A stretch of DNA of 64,000 nt. Source: Plasmodiophora brassicae (lineage: Eukaryota; Endomyxa: Phytomyxea; Phytomyxea; Plasmodiophorida). The notes under the pieces are model-generated. The model saw only the letters and a program-made list of their open reading frames with translations. It made no database searches and was not told the DNA's origin. Each line of letters begins with the position of its first letter. Position 1 is the first letter of the stretch. Shown here in pieces: positions 54,836-64,000 of this stretch. The position numbers were made by a program, and so were the translations under genes. The stretch lies in the NCBI GenBank assembly GCA_036867785.1, contig CP145410.1, forward strand, positions 1,116,001-1,180,000, given 5' to 3'.

Positions 54836-55754
54836 ATGTTGCATCTCGTTGAGCGGCTCAATGCGCTCGACGTTGTCCTGGCGTCAAGTTCGCCGCGGCG
54901 ACGGGACATACTAGATATGATTGGCATGAACGTGCGCGTCGTACCGAGCGCGTTCGATGAAGGGCAGCTGAAGAGTCGTCGAACGGGCATGTTTGCCAGC
55001 CCGGAGGAATACGTTCGCGCGTCCGCCTATCTCAAAGCGGCACATGCGGTCGGTGCCTGTCCGACTGCTGATGTCATTATCGCCGCTGATACCATCGTTG
55101 TCGTCGATGGCGACATTCTCGAGAAACCGATAGGTGCCGCTCGCTGTGTGTGTTGAAGCGTTCATTTTACTGATATCGCCGTTGCCAGACGATGCTCATG
55201 CGGCGTCTATGCTGGAACGACTAAGCGGTCGAACCCACAGAGTTTTGACCGGCGTCTCTATTGTGACACGGAATGCTGCCGCTGCCGATAAAGGCGATGC
55301 ATACGTGGACAACTTCGCGCTCTTGCTACCAAATGGATTCAACCCTGGCACGCATCATCACAGAACTTGGGTAAGCATACCAACGATTTGCGGTTTCGCC
55401 CCATTGCTTATCCTGCTGACAGGTATCAGCGACTGCAGTTGACGTTGTACCGCTGGATCGACGACTGATCGATGCATATATTGCAACGGGAGAGCATCGG
55501 TAACGCTCAAGGCGTCTTCTGTACAGCCAACGTCGCCTAACGGATTTCTACAGGGATAAGGCGGGTTCGGTAGGGCAATCGTTTTGCTGTGGACGCCCAT
55601 ACTCACCTCTTTATGTCGACAGTACGGGATTCAAGGGTGTGCGAGCGTGTTCATTAAAGGGATCCATGGGTGCTTCTATAACGTCATGGGATTCCCCCTG
55701 CAAGCGTTCTCCACTGCGATGCAGGAACTGTTCGACAGCATCCAACCTAAATAA
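54836..55754 (+). CDS. Maf/ASMTL-like nucleotide pyrophosphatase
   Basis: Hydrolyses (modified) dTTP/UTP-type nucleotides in the Maf/HAM1-like house-cleaning fold. Motifs in order: LASSSPRRRDIL (substrate loop), VVPSAFDE, IIAADTIVVVDGDILEKP, MLERLSGRTHRVLTGV, LIDAYIATGE, DKAGSYGIQG (rebuilt over an intron) and FYNVMGFPL. Introns include 55134-55188 and two near 55500 and 55565; one junction around 55300-55440 is unclear and may need a micro-exon of 7 nt. The MDK of many homologues is RDK here. It ends DSIQPK at 55754. Confidence 0.83.
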
Positions 55755-56743
55755 ATGCACACAGTGGTTTCTTTTGTTCGTGTACGGGCTCGCATCGTTT
55801 CGCAACCTGCCTGCTTTCCGTAACCAGACTTCCAATCCCGCGCGTATCGGTTCGCCACAAGACTCGCCTGGCGTTTTCGGAGGTAGAATCTGGTTCGCCC
55901 GAACATGCACAGGGCCTGAAATATGAACAATTTCCGAACCGGAACTATCTTAGCGGGTCCCCACCGCCACTCCCCATACCTGAACATAATCCATAGAGCA
56001 TCGACGCCCTGCAAGTCGGCTCTGTCGCGATTGCGATGGGATTATAACTTAGACCTCCAGCTGCTTTGGCCAAATCATCGCATACCTGTTGCAGGTCCCA
56101 GTGCAGGCCACGTGGCTTAGGCTGTGCATTGTGCAGGTTTCCTGCACAACGTGTTTCAGTTGGAGCTCCGGTTGTACTGTTGCGTTTGCTAAGATGTATA
56201 GGCATCGTTGGCCCTTTGTATGAGTATGTCAGTCATCTCGTCTTGGTACTTCTATAGGGCTCATGTGAAGGTTTGTTTCCAGAGTCGTGCGATGTGGCAC
56301 GCTCGTGCCGTAGTTTGTGTCAGAGTACAGCTGTGCAGTGGATAAGTTGGTGTTTGACGGTTTCTGTGGCGACGTTGCAGTGCCGGCACTGGCCAGTCTC
56401 CCCAGCCTATGCTTTGGTCAGTGTTGAAGACGAGCTGTCGCGCACCGCAGTGTCGTGAGCGGGCGAGATGCAGCAGGGGTTGCCGACGCTGTCTTGTGGA
56501 AATTGTTGCAGTGATCAGCATCGGCCGGGCGGAGTTGTGCACAGTGTGAAGTTGGCGCGTACGTCGTGAAGGTTCTCTAGGAAGCCCGCAGTCCGAAAAA
56601 AAGGGGGGCCTGAAGCCAAAATCAGCGCAGTTGCTGCTGTCAGCGTTCCAGCCCGGATCGTGCGGACTGCCAACCTTCAAAACGTCTGCGAAGACCAGCA
56701 TCACGAAGGTATCGAGCCTCCAGACCATACGATCATCCGCAAG
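55755..56743. other. no recognisable gene
   Basis: About 1 kb without a supported gene. A 167-codon minus frame (56261-56764) lacks motifs. A purine run, GAAAAAAAGGGGGG-like, lies at about 56596-56610, upstream of the repeat-protein gene. The downstream part should hold that gene's promoter. Confidence 0.4.
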
Positions 56744-58468
56744 ATGTCGCGTCGCCCGATTCACGCATTTATGTCGCTGCTCATCGTCCTGTATTTCCCG
56801 GTCAACGCGCAGGCCGCGGACAAGGTGACGTGTGCTCGCAAGATCAACCTCCTGTTGAAAGATCCCGATTTCGACTCGTCCGACTGCCAGCGTGCTGTGG
56901 ACGCCGCTCTATCCAAGGATGGCAACAACAATGACGTCTTCTCCGATGATGAACAGCGTGCCTGGCTCACCAAGATCTACACGCACGAGATGAAGTACCT
57001 GTTGAAAGATCCCGATTTCGACCCGTCCGACTGCCAGCGTGCTGTGAACGCCGCTCTATCCAAGGATGGCAACAACAGTGGCGTCTTCTCCGATGATGAA
57101 CAGCGTGCCTGGCTCACCAAGATCTACACGCACGAGATGAAGTACCTGTTGAAAGATCCCGTTTTCGTCTCGTCCGACTGCCAGCGTGCTGTGAACGCCG
57201 CTCTATCCAAGGATGGCAACAACAATGGCGTCTTCTCCGATGATAAACAGCGAGCCTGGCTCACCAAGATCTACACGCACGAGATGAAGTACCTGTTGAA
57301 AGATCCCGATTTCGACTCGTCCGACTGCCAGCGTGCTGTGGACGCCGCTCTATCCAAGGATGGCAACAACAATGACGTCTTCTCCGATGATGAACAGCGT
57401 GCCTGGCTCACCAAGATCTACACACACGAGATGAAGTACCTGTTGAAAGATCCCGTTTTCGTCTCGTCCGACTGCCAGCGTGCTGTGGACGTCGCTCTAT
57501 CCAAGGATGGCAACAACAATGACGTCTTCTCCGATGATGAACAGCGTGCCTGGCTCACCAAGATCTACACGCACGAGATGAAGTACCTGTTGAAAGATCC
57601 CGTTTTCGTCTCGTCCGACTGCCAGCGTGCTGTGGACGTCGCTCTATCCAAGGATGGCAACAACAATGACGTCTTCTCCGATGATGAACAGCGTGCCTGG
57701 CTCACCAAGATCTACACGCACGAGATGAAGTACCTGTTGAAAGATCCCGTTTTCGTCTCGTCCGACTGCCAGCGTGCTGTGAACGCCGCTCTATCCAAGG
57801 ATGGCAACAACAATGGCGTCTTCTCCGATGATAAACAGCGAGCCTGGCTCACCAAGATCTACACGCACGAGATGAAGTACCTGTTGAAAGATCCCGTTTT
57901 CGACTCGTCCGACTGCCAGCGTGGTGTGGACGCCGCTCTATCCAAGGATGGCAACCACAACGGCGTCTTCTCCGAAGACGAACAGCGTGTCTGGCTCACC
58001 AAGATCTACACGCACGAGATCAAGTACTTGCTGAGGCTGTCTACTTTCGACGATTCGGACCTTGTCCAGGCGGTGAATGCTGTCCTATCGAAGGATGCTA
58101 ATAACGGGTACGTCTTCACTGAGGCCGAACAGTGCAGCTGGCTTCAACAGATCAACACGCATGCGATCCGCCCGCAAAGCAAGGCCGGCAGACTCGACAT
58201 CATGAGCGCTCTGAGCAGCAACCTGGCCATTAGTGCTCAAGCTGCCAAGATGATGGTCCACATGCAGTACCAGCCCCTGAAGCGCGTGCTTGGAGATGCA
58301 GAGGAGAGGCTGAATAGCGTCGATCAGGACGCCCAGGGTGGCAGCAGGGCCACGTTTCGTACGCAGCTGAGCGATAGCATTACCAAGTTGCGTGCAGCGC
58401 TTCGTAAACTCGAAGACAAGATGCATGATTTGGGAGCGACCCCTGATGATTACAACTTCCTGCTGTGA
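56744..58468 (+). CDS. secreted EF-hand-like tandem repeat protein
   Basis: Signal peptide (MSRRPIHAFMSLLIVLYFPVNAQA) followed by nine tandem 49-residue units and an all-helical tail of about 95 residues; about 574 aa from this ATG (the frame is open from 56660). Each unit is helix-loop-helix. The helix contains SDCQRAVDAALSK, the loop DGNNNDVFSDDE has acidic or amide residues at positions 1, 3, 5, 9 and 12 like an EF-hand, and EQRAWLTKIYTHEMKYLL is the exit helix. One Cys per unit. Calcium binding outside the cell is therefore plausible, although position 6 is Asp, not Gly. I know no named family with this unit. Single exon, unlike most genes here. Confidence 0.75.
   Translation: MSRRPIHAFMSLLIVLYFPVNAQAADKVTCARKINLLLKDPDFDSSDCQRAVDAALSKDGNNNDVFSDDEQRAWLTKIYTHEMKYLLKDPDFDPSDCQRAVNAALSKDGNNSGVFSDDEQRAWLTKIYTHEMKYLLKDPVFVSSDCQRAVNAALSKDGNNNGVFSDDKQRAWLTKIYTHEMKYLLKDPDFDSSDCQRAVDAALSKDGNNNDVFSDDEQRAWLTKIYTHEMKYLLKDPVFVSSDCQRAVDVALSKDGNNNDVFSDDEQRAWLTKIYTHEMKYLLKDPVFVSSDCQRAVDVALSKDGNNNDVFSDDEQRAWLTKIYTHEMKYLLKDPVFVSSDCQRAVNAALSKDGNNNGVFSDDKQRAWLTKIYTHEMKYLLKDPVFDSSDCQRGVDAALSKDGNHNGVFSEDEQRVWLTKIYTHEIKYLLRLSTFDDSDLVQAVNAVLSKDANNGYVFTEAEQCSWLQQINTHAIRPQSKAGRLDIMSALSSNLAISAQAAKMMVHMQYQPLKRVLGDAEERLNSVDQDAQGGSRATFRTQLSDSITKLRAALRKLEDKMHDLGATPDDYNFLL
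56858..58180 (+). repeat. nine 147-bp coding tandem repeats
   Basis: Period exactly 147 bp. Units 1-8 (56858-58033) are nearly identical at DNA level and differ mainly at a few codons (DSS/PSS/VSS, VDA/VNA/VDV, NND/NNG/NSG). Unit 9 (58034-58180) is diverged. The variant blocks are shuffled between units, which indicates recent expansion and gene conversion. Confidence 0.95.
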
Positions 58469-59394
58469 GAGGCCAACGCACTCCCATTTGCTCGTCAAAT
58501 ACACTGAGCGTTCCATATTCGGATCAAAGGCACCCAGCCTCAATCTCTACTGGGCGTTGCGTGGTCTTTATCCGGAGTGGTGTGTGTCGCTACTCGCTGA
58601 GGCCTTGCTGGCCAGAATTAACCCGACATCATACGACGAAAGGTTACGCCGGTTCTCGTGCGATCGGTTCCTTTGCAGAATGGAGGACTGCCATTCGACA
58701 CAGACACAGCGCAGGGAGCGGCCTTGCCGACCCACAGTTGCCTTCTGACCAGCTACATAGGTAGGCCACTGGCAATTTCAATCAAGGAACCCTGTCCAGC
58801 GGCCAATTCGCAAGAGCCAGGGGTCATCGGCCACCGGCCTTAGGTCGGCAAACACGGACGCAAACCGGGCAACAGCAACCTCGCTGAACGGCCCGCTTGG
58901 AGCGCCATCGGGCATTCGCTGTTCCAGAACGCTGCGTAGTCGGAGGGCAACACGGCCTACAGCCTGGAGCAGACCGTTGCGAACCTCGCTGAATTACAAC
59001 GTCGGCAAAACCCTTAAGCACGTTTATTCGACGGTTGTGCACAACGTGCTATGTGTACTGTGCCATGCGCTGGGACTGCGCTGACTACTGGAACATGGAC
59101 GACGCGATTGGCCCCAATGACCTCTGTCTCGGAATTCGCGCGCGTTCTCTGGAAATATCTCTGACCGTGTGCCGAGCATCGACCAGATATTCGCCAGTGG
59201 GCGTGCCACCTGGGAAGTCTGGAACCCCTTAATCGCGCGGCGCGCCCCTGTCACACAGTGATCTGGACAAATCTATGCGCTGCGTTCGGTCCTGGGCGCT
59301 CTCCGGGGGTCGCAACGGACGTACCCCGGGGCCCAGCCCCAGCCAGGAGCGTCATAGTTGAAGTCGCCTGCCTCAAAGTACATCTTTCGCAACA
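58469..59394. other. no recognisable gene
   Basis: About 0.9 kb between the repeat protein and the hevein-domain gene. Only short motif-free frames on both strands. The last 150 bp should contain the promoter of the hevein-domain gene. Confidence 0.45.
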
Positions 59395-60124
59395 ATGTCG
59401 ACAACGTCGGTCGTCCTTATCGTCCTGTTCGCGGTCAGCGTGTCCGCCCACAACAACGAGTGGAAGAAGAAGGACCCGCCAAAGTACTACGACCCGGTCA
59501 CCGAAGCCCCGTCGTACCAAGCGCCCGCATCCGACTACGCCACGCCCGCTCCCACGTATGCTGCTCCTTCCAAGGGCGCCACGCCTGCACCCACACCATC
59601 GTACGCGACCCGCCCACCGCTGCCCACTGGGCGGTGCGGCCCGTACTTCGGCTGGGCGTCATGCGCAGGCGTTAACGAGTGCTGCAGGTGCGAGGCACGA
59701 CGCACCGAGGCTTCGCCTGCCGTATCTGACGAATGCGCTTCCCTATAGCAAATACGGATGGTGTGGCACGACGGTCAGTCACTGCGACTGGAGCAACGCG
59801 ACCGAGGCGCTCAAGCCATACGAGTACCCGTCCGACGCCAGGGGTGCGTCCCAGACCGCCGCCCCGTACCCGTACCCAACTCCCGCGCCAACCACGGTGA
59901 CGACCACCCCGTCACCAACGACGCGCGCGAACGCGACGACGGCGCCAGCGAACTCGACGACAACGAGGACACCGGTGCCACCACCAGCGTCGGTCGGTGC
60001 GGACGCGTCCGGCGCCGGTGTCGCCCGGTCCGTTGCCGCGGACGAAAGCGCGTCGTTCGACACGCGCGTGTCCCGCCTGATCGCCGTTGCCATCGCCGTC
60101 GCCGTCGCCGTCCTCCTGAACTGA
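59395..60124 (+). CDS. GPI-type chitin-binding protein (CBM18, hevein domain)
   Basis: Predicted cell-surface chitin binder, 222 aa, two exons (intron 59688-59748). Signal peptide MSTTSVVLIVLFAVSVSA; a Pro/Ala/Thr/Tyr-rich linker; one CBM18 domain at about residues 80-112: RCGPYFGWASCAG, then ECCSKYGWCGTTVSHC, whose central Ser and aromatic residues are rebuilt across the intron. A second Pro/Thr linker follows. The C-terminus is hydrophobic (RLIAVAIAVAVAVLLN) after small residues, as in GPI-anchored proteins. It lies 82 bp upstream of the Clu-like gene, same strand. Confidence 0.87.
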
Positions 60125-60206
60125 ACGCGTGCTCGGTTCTTCCCCTCCATGAGTAAACGCCTGTAGATATCGGAATCCTCTGTTCGGCGTACACACCGCG
60201 AATCCA

Positions 60207-62078
60207 TTGGGAGGGCGTGTGCCCCGCCCCCACATCGATGATATCTGTCTGGGGCTGCCGATGACGTCGCCTGTGGCGCCGCCCATCGTGCCGCCCGCCC
60301 GCCGCCCATGGAGGTCGCTGGTCGACGCTTTCAACGAGCGCTCCCGGCATCGCCAGGCGATGCCGCTAGATAGCCGTCGCGACTGGGATGACGAATGGCA
60401 AACCTTACTGGAGCGCCCCTGTCACACTCCGGAGACGCGTCGCAGACGTGCCGCCGCCCTTGTCGCCCTGCGCCGCGAATTCCTCGACGCGGGCGCGCGT
60501 GGCCTTCGCGCCCTGATCGACACGGGTCAGACGACGGTCGACGTCGACGGGGTCGCTGTCACGTCGATCGCAACGGAACAGGTCGCGTCGTACATCGACA
60601 GGATCCACGCGTACGAAACTGTCGCAAGGCTGGGCGCCGCGCCCTGTGCCGTCCCGCTCATGGCGCTGATGCATGCCGACCTGCGCCATGCCGTTGTGGA
60701 GGCGCGCCCGCGCGCCCTGTCGCCCGATGCGGTCGTCCTGGTCGCGTTGCCGACCCTGCGCGACGCACCTCCCCTGCGCTGCCGTCGCCAAACGGCGACC
60801 TCGCGAATCTATTTCGTCGGCGACGCCCAGGACGTGCTGCCGCGGGACGGCACGGGGCGATGCGTGCGCGGGGAGATCGTCCTCGAAGACGGCATCGCGA
60901 GCGACACCCGCCGGGCCACGTTGGCGTCGGCGCTGACGAGGCGGATCGCGCTGGCCGCCAAGGCGCTGGACAAGCGCGGGAAGAAGAAGCTGTCGTCGGC
61001 GGGCGGCCGGCGCATCGCGCGCATCTTGCACGCGCACGGCGTGCCGTGCCGTGCGCTGGGGCGCGTACGCGCCCAGGCACGCACTGCGCCGGTGCGTGCG
61101 TGCCTGCTCGCCGAGATGGTGGCCCGGGCCGTCAAGCGGATCTTCCGGTGCCGGGCGGAGCGCGACGGGCAGCACCCCGTGCAACTCTGCCGGGACCTGG
61201 TCCGCCCCAGCACCGCCGACGCGTGGACGGCGGCCATCGCGGGCGTCCTCGTCGACAAGTTCGGCACAGATGATGATCGCGCACCGATCGCCGGCCTGCT
61301 GCAGGGGTGCGCCCTGCTCGGGCGCGTCCTAGGCGATCTCGGCATCCAGCTCGCCAACCCGGGCACGGCGCTGGCCGACCTTCGCTCAGCGCTCGTTGCC
61401 AACGCCGACACCGCCGCGCTCCTGCACCCGACCGGCCGCGTCGTCGTGCGACGGGTCGAGGGCCTGCCCCAGGTCGAACCCGACCTGAGGTGCCTGATCG
61501 GCCGTCTACGCCAGTGGCACGACGCCGTCATCGTGTCGCGGTCGTGCGCAGACGTTGCCAACGCCGACGTGCTGGCGCAGATCGTCGACGCGTACGCCGA
61601 CCTGTCCAGCGAGGCGCCGTCGGCGGCGTTCGCAGGGCTCGTGCGGGCCGTCGACGACCTCAGGCAGCTGGATCGCAACGACGACCGGGTTGCGGAGGCG
61701 ATGCAGGCGGCCGCGTTGGCCCTGTCGGCAGGCGGGCACCACGAGCAGGCGTTCGCCGCGATCGCCGGCATCCCACGACCATCGCCCGTTACCGTCGCCC
61801 GCCTCGAGCAGCGCCGTGGGGCCTACCACGAGCGTTTGCACGCGCTGGCACCCCTGGCCGACGCGCTGGGCGACGACGATGACCCGACGTCGGCCCGGAT
61901 CGACCTCGTCGACGCCAACCTCGCCATGGGGTACCTCGACGATGCGAACGCGGTCCTGGACAGTGCCGCGCTCGTCGCTGGCGTCCGCAAGGCCCTCGGG
62001 CGCAAGCACCTGCCGCGGTACCTGCTCCAGGTCGGTCGCGCTATACGCCAGGCGGCGGGGCACCTGTCTGCAACGGGC

Positions 62079-62109
<31 letters not shown>

Positions 62110-64000
62110 CGGTGGCCTGCTTGACGCAGGCCGTGGCCGTCGCCGACGCCGTCCTGTCCGGCAGCGACCGCACCCTTGTCGTGGACTGCCTCGTGGAGCT
62201 CGCCGACGCGCACCTGTGTCGCCAGGAGGCGCCCGCCGCCGTCCGATCGCTGAAGCGCGCCGTCGCCGAGATCGACGCCATCCACGGGTGCAACTCCAGG
62301 GACCTGCAGGTCGGTGCCACCTCGGACACGTCTAGCCGGTCGCTAACGCGGCGCGCGCGATGCCACAGATCGCCGACCTGATGACGAGGATGGCCCGGGC
62401 GTTCGTGGCGAACAGCCAGGCAGACCTCGGGGCGCAGGCCTGGCGCCTGGCCCAGGCCCACTACCGTCGCCTGCTGTCGACGAACGACGGCACCGATGCG
62501 ACCGACGAGCGCGTCCGCCTGCTGAACCGCCTCGCCGCCCTGCACGACGAGTTCCGCCCGCCGTCATCGTCGTCGACCTGGGCGACGTCCTGGCAGGTGG
62601 CGACGTCCCGGCACGGGCACCTGCTCGAGACGATCGCGGCGGGGCGGGGCGCGGCGCGCGCCTCCCCCGACCCGATCGACGTGCTCGAACGCGTCGCCGA
62701 GTACGCCCGCCAGGCGTACGGCGGGGCGCACGACGTCGCTGCCGGGGCCGGCATCGACCTCGCCAACGCGATCGGCCGCGCCGGCCGCGAGCTCGAGCGC
62801 CTGCACATGCTGCGCCGCATCGACGACGCGTTCGACGGGCGCGGGTCGCCGCAGCACGTCCGCTGCTGGCTGGAGCAGGGCGCGTCGCTGGAGGCGCAGC
62901 GCCTGTTCCTGGAGATGAAGGCGGTGCTGGAGAAGGCGCTGGCGCGGGTCGAGCGCGACTCGCGGGCGACGCCCGACGTCGACACCGTGTTCGGGCTCGT
63001 GGCCGGGCTGATCCGCGCCGGGCACCGCCTCGGCGAGTTCGACACCGCCGGGCGCGTCGTGGAGCGCGCCGTGCTCGTCTGGCAGCGCCTGTTCGGCGGC
63101 GGGCCGTCGTCGGCGGTCCCCGCCATGCTCCGTCGCCTGGCGGCCCAGTTCGCCGACCTGTCCCGGCACGACATGCAGCGGAGCGTCGTGATCGAGGCCT
63201 GGGAGCTGGCGCGCCTGCAGGCCATCGAGCAGACGCCGCACGCCGCCCGCACCGTCTACCGCGTCCGGGACCGGCAGGCGTTCATGGAATTCGCGCGGGT
63301 CACCGTCGCCTACGCCGACGTCCTCGGGCGGGAGGGGCGCACCGACCTCGCCACCGGCGCCTTGCGCGACGTCATCGGCATCCTCGACGAAGGCGCCGAC
63401 CGCGACGACGTCAGCGCCCTGCTGGTCGACGTGCGCACGTCGTTCGCCCACCAGCTGTACCGGCAGGGCGACGCCGACGGCGAACGCCGGGCGCTGATCG
63501 GCGTCCTGGAACTGCAGAAGCGGGGCGCGGGCCGGCTCGCGTCGGCGACGATGCCGATGACGCTGCTCCGGCTGGCGTCGGCGGAATCGCGTTCGGGCGA
63601 CGGCGACGCGAGCACCGCGTGCCTGACGGCGGCGCTGGCGCTGCTGAACGACGCGCTGCTGGTCGAGCGGTCCGACCCGTTGCGGCAGTTCGTGCGCGCC
63701 GCGCTGCAGTCGCAGTCGCGGGTCGGCGCGGGTCGGCCGCCGCGGCGCGGACGCCGCCTGGACCGCGTCGACCTGTACGGGATCCGGTTCGATGCGGATC
63801 GCGACCCGATGCCGTACGCGACGGCGATGGCACCGGCGCGTACGGCCCACGACCGCAACGGGAACGCGGTCGGCGTCGTCGTCGACGAGGAGGCGGCGGA
63901 AGCGGCGGCGAGCCGCGCGGCCCATCGCCGGCACCTGACGAACCAGCTGCGACGGTACGAGACGCGGCGGCCGCGTGTGCGCCACGACTACATCGCGCTG
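60207..64000 (+). CDS. Clu/TIF31-like protein, 3' end outside window
   Basis: Divergent member of the Clustered-mitochondria (CLU1/TIF31/CLUH) family, cytosolic RNA-associated proteins needed for mitochondrial distribution. The first exon runs to 62309, then intron 62310-62368, then an open frame of 544 codons to the last base of the window. WDDEWQTLLERP and the following helices resemble the start of the Clu domain, and ILHAHGVPCRALGRV..LLAEMVARAVKRIFR matches the segment after it. The rest is TPR-like helices with an Asp run (residues about 627-636). GC content is much higher and introns rarer than elsewhere. The start may be 60207 or the inner ATG at 60261. The family call is moderate. Confidence 0.6.

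Noticed and set aside
56858-58180. CRISPR-like or satellite array
   Set aside because: The 147-bp units are in-frame codons of a secreted protein with no spacers, so this is a coding repeat.
62564-63985. 473-codon minus-strand frame at the window end
   Set aside because: The plus strand continues the Clu-like gene in frame across an intron to the window edge; the minus frame is Arg/Pro/Ala-rich without motifs, a GC shadow.

Overview
This is nuclear DNA from a eukaryotic microbe. Nearly every gene is cut by very short GT..AG introns (about 40-80 nt, mostly 48-62), usually with a CTAAC/CTGAC-like branch site 10-25 nt before the AG. In nine multi-exon genes that I spliced by hand the exons sum to an exact multiple of three. 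A TMEM107 homologue (ciliary transition zone) implies a flagellated stage. A GH18 chitinase, a GPI-type hevein-domain protein and a fungal-style LCCL membrane protein point to chitin biology. A zoosporic fungus (chytrid or blastoclad-like) fits best, but this is inference. The GRK-type kinase and GABA-B-like receptors are unusual for higher fungi and keep other flagellated protists possible.

Layout. 0-5.5 kb: degenerate tandem repeat, SNF2 ATPase of the Rad54/ATRX group, mitochondrial ribosomal protein bL32. 5.9-13.7 kb: Mtr4 exosome helicase (20 exons) and a kinesin with a C-terminal FYVE domain; the tail-to-tail segment between two such genes is present twice, each copy with one fossil end. 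13.9-18.1 kb: PI31, a secreted Cys-rich protein, a chitinase. 18.0-19.0 kb: a gene for a secreted His/Asp-rich protein with a 644-bp terminal-inverted-repeat element lying just after its signal peptide. 19-25.2 kb: PCID2, a 516-aa coiled-coil protein, HYPK, Trm7/FTSJ1. 25.6-31.6 kb: a perfect 135-bp-arm palindrome, a Copia fragment and a complete Copia element with identical LTRs. 32-37 kb: 5-oxoprolinase. 37.3-46.7 kb: G-protein signalling block (RGS-kinase, two tandem GABA-B-like receptors, an RGS-like fragment between them). 47-52.4 kb: SmF, SDR, TMEM107, RPL35, ARM-PH protein. 52.6-55.8 kb: LCCL membrane protein and a Maf-type pyrophosphatase. 56.7-60.1 kb: secreted EF-hand-like tandem repeat protein and the CBM18 protein. 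60.2-64 kb: the 5' part of a GC-rich Clu/TIF31-like gene that runs off the window.

Functional themes. RNA processing and translation are represented by Mtr4, PCID2 (TREX-2), SmF, Trm7, RPL35, bL32m and HYPK. Cell-surface and secreted proteins are the chitinase, CBM18, Cys-rich, His-rich and EF-hand-like proteins. Receptor signalling is concentrated in 37-47 kb. Most genes look intact and single-copy. The exceptions are the FYVE tail of the kinesin (1-bp frame break), the element-interrupted secreted gene, and the retroelement debris.
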